A stretch of DNA of 64,000 bases, taken from the NCBI RefSeq assembly GCF_030717955.1, contig NZ_JAUZVY010000002.1, positions 558,001 through 622,000 on the forward strand, read 5' to 3'. Below the pieces are notes generated by a model. The model was given only the letters and a program-made list of their open reading frames with translations. It was not told the origin of the DNA and did no database searches. A program made the position numbers and the translations under genes. This document shows, piece after piece, positions 1 to 8,600 of the stretch; within the stretch, counting starts at the first letter, position 1; each line of letters starts with the position of its first letter. Origin of the DNA: Alkalimonas delamerensis (lineage in GTDB: Bacteria; Pseudomonadota; Gammaproteobacteria; Enterobacterales; Alteromonadaceae).

Positions 1-1080
1 GTAATCGGCGCTTGGGCGAATAATACGGTTGTTGGCACGTTGCTCTTTTACATGCGCCGTCCAGCCGGTGACCCGTGACATCACAAAAATCGGCGTAAAC
101 AGCTTGGTCGGAATGCCCATAAAATGGTAGGCCGAAGCATGGAAGAAATCGGCGTTGCAGAACAATTTCTTCTCACGCCACATCACTTCTTCGCAGCGTA
201 CCGACACATCGTACAAACGGCTGTCGCCAAACTCAGCGGCCAGTTTTTCCGACCACTGCTTGATGATGGCATTGCGTGGATCTTTTTCACGGTAGACCGC
301 ATGGCCAAAGCCCATGATTTTTTCTTTGCGCTCCAGCATGCCCAGCAGGGTTTGCTCGGCTTCGTCCGGGTTTTGCATGTTTTCAATCAGTTCCATCGCC
401 GCTTCGTTGGCACCGCCGTGCAGTGGGCCGCGCAAAGAGCCAATGGCGCCGGTGACGCAGGAATGAATGTCCGACAAGGTCGAGGCACAGACGCGGGCGG
501 TAAAGGTTGAGGCATTGAACTCGTGCTCGGCATACAGAATTAACGAGGCGTGCATCACTTTTTCATGCAGCGGGCTTGGCTTTTTATCGTGCAGCATATG
601 CAGGAAGTGCGCGCCGATGGAGTCGTCGTCGGTGTCGGTTTCTACCCGCACGCCATCGTGGCTGAAGCGGTACCAGTACACCACTATGGCCGGGAACAAC
701 GCCAGCATCCGCTCGATGTGCTGATCGGCCTCTGAAAAGTCCGCTTCGGTTTCCAGGTTGCCCAGCATCGAGCAGCCGGTTCGCATCACATCCATCGGGT
801 GGGCGCTGGCCGGAATGCGCTCCAGCACGTCTTTGAGTGCCTGTGGCAACTTACGCAGTTGCTTTAACCGCGCTTTGTACTCAGCCAGTTGGCCAGCGTT
901 TGGCAACTCGCCATGGGCCAGCAGGTAGGCCACTTCTTCAAACTCGGCCACAGCGGCCAGCTCAGAGATATCGTAGCCGTAGTAGGTTAAACCGGAGCCG
1001 GATTGACCGACTGTACAAAGGGCGGTTTGTCCTGCTACTTGTCCGCGCAGACCTGCGCCACCTAAAGCTTTATCGACCAT
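1..1080 (-). CDS. prpC: 2-methylcitrate synthase, 3' end cut by window edge
   Basis: Condenses propionyl-CoA with oxaloacetate to 2-methylcitrate in the cytoplasmic methylcitrate cycle. The 360 residues visible match the type II citrate synthase fold. The catalytic triad can be read as His221 (LHGGANEAAM), His260 (GFGHAVYREKDPRN) and Asp311 (FCNADFFHASAYHF). The usual protein is about 375-390 residues, so roughly the last 15-20 residues lie beyond base 1. The start is the ATG at 1080, which gives MVDKALGGAGLRGQ. It lies downstream of prpB on the same strand, and a 199-nt spacer separates them. The neighbouring methylisocitrate lyase separates it from housekeeping citrate synthase. Confidence 0.95.
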   Translation of the reverse strand, partial: MVDKALGGAGLRGQVAGQTALCTVGQSGSGLTYYGYDISELAAVAEFEEVAYLLAHGELPNAGQLAEYKARLKQLRKLPQALKDVLERIPASAHPMDVMRTGCSMLGNLETEADFSEADQHIERMLALFPAIVVYWYRFSHDGVRVETDTDDDSIGAHFLHMLHDKKPSPLHEKVMHASLILYAEHEFNASTFTARVCASTLSDIHSCVTGAIGSLRGPLHGGANEAAMELIENMQNPDEAEQTLLGMLERKEKIMGFGHAVYREKDPRNAIIKQWSEKLAAEFGDSRLYDVSVRCEEVMWREKKLFCNADFFHASAYHFMGIPTKLFTPIFVMSRVTGWTAHVKEQRANNRIIRPSADY

Positions 1081-1279
1081 GATTGTTGTCCTCTTGTTCT
1101 GTTGATTTGAAAATGCATTGGTTTGTTTTAAAACCCGGAGCCTGGCTCGGCGATCGGCTTCACACATCTGTTGTGCTCACCATCGCAACTCCTTCGCGCG
1201 AGCGCTAAGTCAGACATGCGCTGGCTGCGCCAACTGAGTCTGAAGCCTCAGCAAGGCGCACAGGCCAGCTATCCAAAGG
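1081..1279 (-). other. Structured spacer between prpB and prpC
   Basis: This 199-nt gap holds no open frame I would call. It contains nested inverted repeats: GGCTTCA at 1156-1162 pairs with TGAAGCC at 1241-1247, and TCAGAC at 1210-1215 pairs with GTCTGA at 1238-1243. Such structures could be an mRNA processing or attenuation element that sets the prpB:prpC ratio, or a decayed intergenic repeat. The sequence alone does not decide, and there is no clear U-run after either stem. Confidence 0.35.
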
Positions 1280-2164
1280 TTACTTCTTCTGACTAAACAA
1301 CTGATCCAGCTTTTCTTCAAAGCTGTGGTAATTCAGAAAATCGTACAGCTCCATCCGGGTTTGCATGTCGTCGATCACCGCTTTCTGATCGCCCTGCTGC
1401 AAAATGTTTTCGTACACTTTTAATGCTGCCTTGTTCATGGCCCGGAAGGCACTGAGTGGATACAACACCATGGCCACGCCGACACTGGCCAGCTCGTCTT
1501 TGTTGAACAAGGGCGTTTGGCCAAACTCGGTAATGTTGGCCAGTACCGGCACATCCAGCGCCTTGGTAAAGGCCTGGTACTGCTCCAGCGTGTGCACGGC
1601 TTCGGCAAAGATGGCATCGGCACCGGCGGCCTGGCAGGCCAGGGCCCGCTCAATGGCCGCATCCACGCCTTGCTGCGCTAAGGCATCGGTGCGCGCCATA
1701 ATAAAGAAGTGTTCATCAGTACGGGCATCGACCGCGGCTTTGACCCGGTCAACCATTTCGTCCAGCGACACGATTTCTTTGTTCGGGCGGTGACCACAGC
1801 GCTTTTGCGCCACCTGATCTTCAATGTGAAAACCAGCAGCACCGGCGCGGGTCATTTCTTTTACGGTACGGGCAATGTTAAAAGCGCCGCCCCAGCCAGT
1901 ATCGGCATCGACCAAGAGAGGCACTTCGGTCGCGCCGGTGATGCGGCGAATGTCTTCACAGACATCGTTCAGGGAAGTCATGCCCAAATCCGGCAGGCCA
2001 AAGGAGGCATTGGCGACACCGGCACCGGATAAATACAAGGCTTTATGGCCGACCCGCTCAGCCATCATGGCAGTGTAGGCATTGATGGTGCCGACCAGCT
2101 GCAAAGGTTGATTGTCGACAATGGCCTGACGCAGCCGGGCTCCGGCGCTTATTTTTGTGCTCAT
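1280..2164 (-). CDS. prpB: Methylisocitrate lyase
   Basis: Splits 2-methylisocitrate into pyruvate and succinate, the last step of the methylcitrate cycle. At 294 residues it has the standard length for this branch of the isocitrate lyase/PEP mutase superfamily. The metal-binding stretch VDADTGWGG (about 86-93) and the catalytic loop KRCGH (121-125, Cys123 as general acid; usually KKCGH) are present, and HIEDQV (113-118) fits the active site. Its ATG overlaps the stop of the upstream gntR gene by 4 nt, so the two are translationally coupled. prpC follows. Confidence 0.95.
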   Translation of the reverse strand: MSTKISAGARLRQAIVDNQPLQLVGTINAYTAMMAERVGHKALYLSGAGVANASFGLPDLGMTSLNDVCEDIRRITGATEVPLLVDADTGWGGAFNIARTVKEMTRAGAAGFHIEDQVAQKRCGHRPNKEIVSLDEMVDRVKAAVDARTDEHFFIMARTDALAQQGVDAAIERALACQAAGADAIFAEAVHTLEQYQAFTKALDVPVLANITEFGQTPLFNKDELASVGVAMVLYPLSAFRAMNKAALKVYENILQQGDQKAVIDDMQTRMELYDFLNYHSFEEKLDQLFSQKK

Positions 2165-2847
2165 GCTTGATTCCCCGTTAGTTGCAATTCAATGTTTCGC
2201 CGCGACGCGCCAATATGGCGGCGCATCAGTAAATCGGCCAGTTCACCATCGCGGTTAGCAATGGCATGAATGATGGCTTTGTGTTCATCAAAGGCCCGCG
2301 ATACCCGCGGCCCGTTCATGCCTAACTGCACCCGGTACATCCGGACCAGAAAGTATAGCTCATCACATAAAATGTTGATTAAGTATGGATTTTTACTGCC
2401 TAGAATAATGCGGTAATGAAAGTCCAGGTCGCCGGCCTCCTGGTAGTAGCTCTCCCCTTCGCGCACCCGCTGGGTGCTGAGGTGCTGGTCGAGTAAGGCG
2501 CGCACTTCAGCAATTTCGGCATCGGTCATCTGCTCGGCGGCAAGGCGGCAGGCCAGGCCTTCCAGCTCTTCGCGCAATTGATAGAGCGATATCAACCCTT
2601 CTTTCGATAGCGTCACGACCCGGGCTCCGGCATTGGGGATGCGCTCAATCAGATGGCAGCGCTCCAGCCGTGCCAGGGCCTCGCGCAGTGGTGCCCGGCT
2701 TAAATCAAAGCGCCGCGCCAGTTCAGGCTCGCTGATTTTGCTGCCGGCCGGGATATCCCCTTCCACGATAGCGCGCTGTATTTCCAGCAGCACACGGTCG
2801 GCTGCTGTCACCGGCATTCGCCAGATTGGGCTTTGCGTTGTCATCAA
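2161..2847 (-). CDS. GntR-family (FadR-type, FCD domain) regulator of the prp operon
   Basis: A 228-residue transcription factor. An N-terminal winged helix (about 15-78, including ISEPELARRFDLSRAPLREALARLE) is followed by an all-helical FCD ligand-binding domain (about 88-218). FadR-type regulators bind acyl-CoA or organic acid ligands. From its position as first gene of the prp operon, the likely effector is a methylcitrate-cycle intermediate. Two palindromes, TTGTCGACAG at 2871-2880 and TTGTCGACAA at 2944-2953, flank the promoter upstream of this gene and are its probable autoregulatory operators. The sigma54-type PrpR found in enterobacteria is absent, so this operon uses the GntR mode of control. 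Confidence 0.85.
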   Translation of the reverse strand: MMTTQSPIWRMPVTAADRVLLEIQRAIVEGDIPAGSKISEPELARRFDLSRAPLREALARLERCHLIERIPNAGARVVTLSKEGLISLYQLREELEGLACRLAAEQMTDAEIAEVRALLDQHLSTQRVREGESYYQEAGDLDFHYRIILGSKNPYLINILCDELYFLVRMYRVQLGMNGPRVSRAFDEHKAIIHAIANRDGELADLLMRRHIGASRRNIELQLTGNQA

Positions 2848-2870
2848 ATTGCCACACCACCCAAGCTAAA

Positions 2871-2880
2871 TTGTCGACAG
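2871..2880. promoter_or_regulatory. Candidate GntR operator O1 (downstream of prp promoter)
   Basis: Palindrome TTGTCGACAG lies between the promoter and the gntR start. It shares the TGTCGACA core with a second copy centred exactly 73 bp away. FadR-type GntR proteins typically bind short palindromes of this size. Binding here is inferred. Confidence 0.6.
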
Positions 2881-2897
2881 ATTAAAACGATAATGCA

Positions 2898-2926
2898 GTT
2901 TTAGTGGCTATTGTACCGATTGTCAA
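2898..2926 (-). promoter_or_regulatory. Sigma70-type promoter of gntR-prpB-prpC
   Basis: On the minus strand a perfect -35 box TTGACA (plus 2921-2926) is followed by a 17-nt spacer and TAAAAC as a -10 box (plus 2898-2903). It sits between the two TGTCGACA palindromes, as expected for a repressible promoter. Confidence 0.6.
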
Positions 2927-2942
2927 GCAAAGCAACCTAAAG

Positions 2943-2954
2943 ATTGTCGACAAT
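2943..2954. promoter_or_regulatory. Candidate GntR operator O2 (upstream of -35)
   Basis: A perfect 12-bp palindrome ATTGTCGACAAT, second copy of the operator seen at 2871-2880. Its position upstream of the -35 box, with centre-to-centre distance of 73 bp (close to seven helical turns), would suit a repression loop. Confidence 0.6.
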
Positions 2955-3067
2955 AACACCAAAGTTGTAGTCCCAGCTTGCCAGTATTAGCTTTTTGCAG
3001 CCGACAGATGATCCCGCCATCCGTTTCAAGTACAATAGCCGCCCTTTACTCTTTGGCGACCCGCACC

Positions 3068-4273
3068 ATGTCCAATGCAAAAACTTACCCCATCGTCACC
3101 CTGGCCGCTGGCCGGGAAAAAGCCTTAAAACGCCGTCATCCGTGGATCTTTTCCAAAGCGGTGCATGCAGTCAAAGGCACCCCCAATGCCGGTGATACTG
3201 TCGATGTGGTGAGCTTTGATCAAAAATGGCTGTGCCGGGCGGCCTATTCACCCAAGTCACAAATCCGTTTACGGGTCTGGACAGATCAACAAAGTGAAGC
3301 CATTGATCAGGCCTTTTTTGAAAAACGCATTCAGCGGGCTCAGGGCCTGCGCAGCCTCTGGTTTGCCGGTCAGGATACCACTGGCTACCGACTGGTGGCG
3401 GCCGAGTCCGATGACCTGCCAGGCATCATTATTGACCGTTTTGCCGATGTGCTGGTCTGTCAGCTGCTTTCAGCGGGCGCCGAAGCCAATCGCAAGCATT
3501 TGCTGGCCGCGCTAAAAGCGCTCTACCCCAGCTGCAGCATCTACGATCGCTCCGATGTCGAGGTGCGCAAAAAAGAAGGGCTTGAACTGAAATCCGGCTG
3601 GCTGCATCAGCCACTGGCAAGTACCGAAGTGACCATTCGTGAGCATGGCATGCAGATATTGGTGGATGTGGCCGAGGGCCATAAAACCGGTTTTTATTTG
3701 GACCAGCGCGCCAACCGCTTGCGCCTGCGTCAACTGGCGGCCGGCAAAACCGTGCTGAACTGCTTTAGCTACACCGGTACTTTTGGTGTAGCAGCCCTGC
3801 TTGGTGGGGCCACAGCCGTGATCAATGTCGATGCCTCCGAAAGCGCCCTCGCCTTGTCTGAGCGCCAACTGGCGTTAAATGGCCTGCAGCCAGAACAAGC
3901 CAGCCATGTGAAACAGGATGTGTTTAAACTGCTGCGCCAGTACAAAGAAGAAGGCAAGCAGTTTGACCTGCTGATTCTGGACCCGCCAAAATTTGCCGAC
4001 AACAAAGGCCAGTTGATGGGCGCCTGCCGTGGCTACAAAGACATCAACCGGGTGGCGATGCAGTTGGTAAAACCGGGCGGCTTGCTTCTGACTTTTTCCT
4101 GCTCCGGCCTGATGGAAGACAGCTTGTTCCAGAAAGTAGTGGCCGATGCAGCGCTGGACGCCGGTCGCGACTGCTTGTTTGTGGAGCGGATGCAGCAAGA
4201 TGCCGATCACCCGGTCGCCAGCTTCTACCCGGAAGGTCATTACTTAAAAGGATTGATCTGCTACCTGCCTTAA
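3068..4273 (+). CDS. rlmI: 23S rRNA m5C1962 methyltransferase RlmI
   Basis: SAM-dependent methyltransferase that modifies a cytosine of 23S rRNA. The 401-residue protein from the ATG at 3068 matches the family length (about 396). An upstream in-frame ATG at 2978 would add 30 unrelated residues and was rejected. An N-terminal PUA domain (KALKRRHPWIFSKAV, about 17-31) precedes the Rossmann methyltransferase domain. The SAM loop is NCFSYTGTFGVAA (about 231-243) and the catalytic-site motif is DPPKF (305-309). A later Cys in TFSCSG is the usual second conserved cysteine. It stands alone, with the prp operon divergent on its left. Confidence 0.92.
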   Translation: MSNAKTYPIVTLAAGREKALKRRHPWIFSKAVHAVKGTPNAGDTVDVVSFDQKWLCRAAYSPKSQIRLRVWTDQQSEAIDQAFFEKRIQRAQGLRSLWFAGQDTTGYRLVAAESDDLPGIIIDRFADVLVCQLLSAGAEANRKHLLAALKALYPSCSIYDRSDVEVRKKEGLELKSGWLHQPLASTEVTIREHGMQILVDVAEGHKTGFYLDQRANRLRLRQLAAGKTVLNCFSYTGTFGVAALLGGATAVINVDASESALALSERQLALNGLQPEQASHVKQDVFKLLRQYKEEGKQFDLLILDPPKFADNKGQLMGACRGYKDINRVAMQLVKPGGLLLTFSCSGLMEDSLFQKVVADAALDAGRDCLFVERMQQDADHPVASFYPEGHYLKGLICYLP

Positions 4274-4388
4274 CCGCGTAAGTGCCGCCTTCACCCGCCA
4301 ATTCCACACAAACGGCGGGTGTTTGTTGGCATAGCCTTTTGGTATGCTGCCAGCAGCTTTTTCCCTTCAGACACAGATAGGTATTTGC

Positions 4389-4958
4389 ATGAAAACAGTG
4401 CTTTGCTCTTTGCTGCTTGCGACCAGCCTTGGTGCCAGTGCCAACTGGCAGCTGGATAACAGTACGTCGCGGCTGGATTTTGTTTCGTTGAAAAATGATG
4501 TGGCCGCCGAAGTGCATCAATTCACGCAGCTTAGCGGCAGCTGGCAAGCCGATGGCAGCTTGCAGATCGAGATTGCTGTCTCAAGCCTGCAAACCCATAT
4601 CCCGATCCGCGACGATCGCATGTGGCAGTATTTGTTCAAACTGGATGATTACCCTGTGATCAGCGCCACAGGCAGCGTCAATCCGGATGCCGTTGCCGAC
4701 CTTGCGATAGGCAGCAGCACCACATTGCGGGTACCCTTGCAGCTAAGCATTGTGGGTCAAACCCAACGGGTACAAAGTGAAGTCTTGGTCACCCGCCTGG
4801 CTGCGAACAGCCTGCAAGTAAATACCCAGGCACCCATTATGGTGAACGGGGACCAATTTGGTTTAACCGAAGGTTTGAACCGGTTGCGGGATCTGGCGGG
4901 GCTGCAAAACATCAACCCCATGGTGCCGGTGACTTTTACCGTGCGGTTTGAACAATAA
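4389..4958 (+). CDS. YceI-like periplasmic protein
   Basis: A 189-residue secreted protein with a lipocalin-like YceI domain, a beta-barrel family thought to carry isoprenoid-type lipids. No ligand can be read from the sequence. Residues 1-20 form a signal peptide (MKTVLCSLLLATSLGASA), which is why the start is set at 4389 rather than the longer frame at 4344. The pattern WQLDNSTSRLDFVSLKND, then SGSWQADG, then IRDDRMWQYLF is typical of YceI proteins. It is monocistronic and runs into an inverted-repeat element starting six bases after its stop. Confidence 0.75.
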   Translation: MKTVLCSLLLATSLGASANWQLDNSTSRLDFVSLKNDVAAEVHQFTQLSGSWQADGSLQIEIAVSSLQTHIPIRDDRMWQYLFKLDDYPVISATGSVNPDAVADLAIGSSTTLRVPLQLSIVGQTQRVQSEVLVTRLAANSLQVNTQAPIMVNGDQFGLTEGLNRLRDLAGLQNINPMVPVTFTVRFEQ

Positions 4959-4963
4959 AGCTA

Positions 4964-5230
4964 AGGGCGTGTTGACCTTTGCTGTTTGTTTTTGCAGCTG
5001 CTTGGCTGGTATTTATACAAGGCAAAGGTTGTAAGGTGTAGTTATTCTACATGAAACAAGCTTTAACGCAGTAGAAATGCCAGCCAAGCGCTGCCCGAAG
5101 GGTTCGTCTGGCGACGCTCTGCTCTTTGTCACTCGTCACTCATTTAGAATAACTAAACTACGCTCCTCGTTTCGCGATCAAAGCGCCGCCAGAGCGAACA
5201 AAATCTAAACAGCAAAGGTCAACACGCCCT
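4964..5230. mobile_element. MITE-like palindromic element with 24-bp terminal inverted repeats
   Basis: A 267-bp non-coding element. It begins AGGGCGTGTTGACCTTTGC and ends with the exact complement; the terminal repeats match over 24 bp without mismatch. Inside are further pairs: GTAGTTATTCTAC near 5038-5050 against TAGAATAACTA near 5146, and a GCTTGGCTGG stretch near 5000 against CCAGCCAAGC near 5081. The whole can therefore fold as a long branched hairpin. There is no transposase gene, so it looks non-autonomous. A 15-bp piece identical to its right end occurs again at 10075-10089. It fills the gap between convergent yceI-like and PilZ genes. Confidence 0.8.
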
Positions 5231-5252
5231 AGCCCGTCCGGCGGGCTGCTGC

Positions 5253-5549
5253 TTAATTCATATCAATAAAGGCCAGGCCGAGCTGGTAGCAATCGCTGTT
5301 TTCCTGACCGCAACGCATCACTTTAGCCGTTGCATCCAGCGGCGGTACGCTGTTGTTGGCGGACTCCAACCGAACCCGAATTAACGTGCCCATTTCCAGC
5401 GGCTCATTGATATCAACCGACATGCCGGAAGCGCTTAAATCGCGACAAATGCCATCGATGGTGCGGCCAGCTTCCGGATCAGTGATCAACAACTGCACAT
5501 CGGCATTGACCATCATGCGGTAAAAATGACGCTTATCACTTTGGTTCAC
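5253..5549 (-). CDS. PilZ-domain protein (likely c-di-GMP binding)
   Basis: A 98-residue stand-alone PilZ domain. The RxxxR motif (Arg7 to Arg11, KRHFYR) and the DxSxxG motif (DLSASG, about 37-42) that clamp c-di-GMP are both present, so ligand binding is likely. Output partner is unknown. Translation starts at a GTG at 5549, preceded by AGGAG. It lies 77 nt downstream of hrpA on the same strand and may be co-transcribed. Confidence 0.82.
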   Translation of the reverse strand: MNQSDKRHFYRMMVNADVQLLITDPEAGRTIDGICRDLSASGMSVDINEPLEMGTLIRVRLESANNSVPPLDATAKVMRCGQENSDCYQLGLAFIDMN

Positions 5550-5626
5550 AATAACAACTCCTGAGCTTGTCCCTGCTTTTTTTGTATTCGATAGTTATAA
5601 AACGGATTCCAGTCCCTGTAAAGGCA

Positions 5627-8600
5627 CTATTTAAACTCCTCGATGGCGTTTAGGATCCGTTTCACCGAAACCGGATAGGCCGTGCCCAGGGTTTGCGCAA
5701 ACAAAGACACCTTTAATTCTTCAATCATCCAGCGAATGGCCTGCACCCCAGCCGGGACCACAGCAGCCGTTTTGTACTGCGCCAACAGCGCCTGATAGGC
5801 TTGCTCGGCCCGCTGGTAGTCGTGCATCATCAAGCGATCCCGGTGCGGGTCTATCGGCAGTTTTTCCAGCCGTTTTTCCATCGCTTTCAGATAGCGCAGC
5901 AAATCCGGCAGCCGCTGGGCGCCATGAGCACTGACAAAGCCTTTGAACAACAGGCTGTCCAAATGCTGTTTCACCTCGCCCTGTGCCTGCACATGGGCCA
6001 GCTCGACCTTGCCTTTTAAACGTTTTTGAATTTGATGACCGAGCGACAAAATCTGCTCGACCAACAGGGCTATTTGCAGCACCTGCTCGTTCAGCTCTGC
6101 CCGTACCTGCTCTTTGACTGCGGCAAAGTCTTCGGCTGTCGCCGGAAACGGCTGCTTCGCCAACATCGCATCCACCGCTGCGGCAATGCAGTCGTCAATC
6201 AGCTCCAGCACCTTGCCAAAAGGATTGAAATAAAGCCCAAGCTTGGCCTTGTTGGGTAAGGACTCCTGCAGGTATTTGACCGGTGACGGAATATTCAGCA
6301 GCACCAAGCGTCGTAGCCCCAGCAAGCTGGTGGCTTCGGCCTGCCCGGCGTGATCCAGCAACTTGATGGCCACCGAGTCGCCTTCATCGACCAGCGCCGG
6401 AAACGCTTTGATTTCATAACCGGCCTGCAACTGCACGTACTCTTTGGGCAAGTGACCAAAGCTCCACTCGGTGATTTTCGCCTGCTCAATATCCGGCTCT
6501 GCCACTTCGCTCAGGGTTTGCTGCACATCGCCTTGCAACTGCTGCCTTAACAGCGCCAGTGAGCGGCCCTGAGCCAGCAGTTTGCCGCTGGCATCCAGCA
6601 CCTGAAAGTTCATCTGCAAATGCTCCGGCAGGCTGGCGAGATCCCAGGCATCTTCCGGTACTGTGGTGCCCGACATCCGCTTGAGCTGAGCGGTCATCGC
6701 AGCCAATAATTTGCCCTGGCCCGGCACCAGCGATTGCAACAAGGCATCGGCGTAATTGGGCGCGGGCACAAAGTGGCGCCGATAGCTTTTCGGCAAGGAT
6801 TTGATTAAAGCGACCAACAGCTCATGCCGTAAACCCGGGATCAGCCAGTCAAAGCCCTTATCCTCCACCTGATTCAGCAGGGCCAGCGGGATCACCAGGC
6901 TGACACCATCGTCCAGCTCGCCGGGAGCAAAGTGGTAGCGAAGCGGCAACTTCAGATTGCCCTGGCTCCAGAGATCCGGAAACTGACCTTCGCCCAAATC
7001 ATCGGCGGCCCGTTTTTTCAGGGCTTCCGGATCAAAGTGCAAAAAGCGCTGATCTTCTTTACGCTTTTGCCGCCACCACTTGGCAAAGGCGGCTCTGTTG
7101 TTGGCCTCCACCGGCACCCGCTCGGCGTAAAAACGCACCAGGTCCTCTTCATCCACCAGAATGTCGCGGCGCCGGCTTTTGTCTTCCAACGCGATCACTT
7201 CATCCAGCAGTTTGCGATTGTGCGCTAAAAAGGCTTCCTGTTGCCCCAGCTCTTCGTGCACCAAGGCTTCACGAACAAAGATCTGATGGCTGGTGACAGG
7301 GTCAATCTTGCTGTACTGCACCGGCCGCTTGCCCACCACGATGACGCCGTACAAACTGACTTGCTCAAAGGCAATGACAGCGCCCCGCTTCTTCTGCCAG
7401 TGCGGCTCGCTGTAGCTGCGGCTAACCAGATGTTCGGCCAGCGGTTCCACCCAGTCCGGCTCAATTTTTGCCAGGCTACGGGCATAGAGTTTGGAAGTTT
7501 CCACCCACTCGGACGCCATCACCCATTTGGGTTTGCGTTTAAATAAGTGGCTACCGGGAAAGGCGTAAAAACGCGTCTGACGCGGCCCCAGATAATCGGC
7601 ATCGGCATCTTTGCAGCCTATCTGGCCCAGCAAACCACTGAGCAAACTGCGGTGGATTTCACCGTAACCGGCGGTTTGCTGGTTGGGGGTAAAACCCAGC
7701 TCCTGCATCAGCTGGGTTAACTGATAAACCAGATCCTGCCATTCGCGCACCCGCAGGTAATTCAGCAACTCGGTTTTGCACAGTTTGCGAAACTGATTGC
7801 TGCTAAGCTCCTGTTGCTGCTGTTGCAGGTACTGCCAGAGCTTGAGGTAGCTGACAAAGTCCGAGTCCTGATCGGCAAAACGGCTGTGTAGCTCATCGGC
7901 TTTTTGCTGTTTATCCAGCGGCCGCTCGCGCGGGTCCTGAATCGAAAGCGCTGCGACAATCACCACCACTTCGCTCAGTGCCTGCTGCTTGGGCGCTTCG
8001 AGCAGCATGCGGCCAAGCCTTGGGTCAATCGGCAAGCGCGCCAACTGGCGGCCCAGCTCGGTCATTTGCAACTGACCGCCGTTGCGTTTGGTTTCAACCG
8101 CTGCCAGCTCCTCCAGCAACTTAATGCCATCGGTGACAAAGCGACTGTCCGGCCGCTGCAAAAACGGAAACTGCTCGATACCGCCCAGTTTTAGCGACAG
8201 CATTTGCAAAATCACCGATGCCAGGTTGGTTCGCAGAATTTCCGGATCCGTGTACTCGGGCCGGTTTAAAAAGTCTTCTTCACTGTACAGCCGGATGCAG
8301 ATACCGGCCGCAACCCGGCCACAGCGGCCTTTGCGCTGGTTGGCACTGGCCTGGCTGATGGGTTCAATCGGCAACTGCTGCACTTTGGAGCGGTAGCTGT
8401 AGCGGGAAATTCGGGCGGTGCCGGGATCTATCACATAGCGAATACCCGGCACTGTTAACGAGGTCTCAGCCACGTTGGTGGCCAGCACGATGCGCCGGCC
8501 CGGATGGGATTGAAAGACCCGGTTTTGTTCGCCAGCACTGAGCCGTGAATAGAGCGGCAGAATTTCGGTGTGCGGCAGTTTCAGTTTTTCCAGGGCATCG

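Noticed and set aside
4044..4547. 167-residue minus-strand frame spanning rlmI and the YceI-like gene
   Set aside because: It crosses two well-supported genes and their gap, and has no family features.
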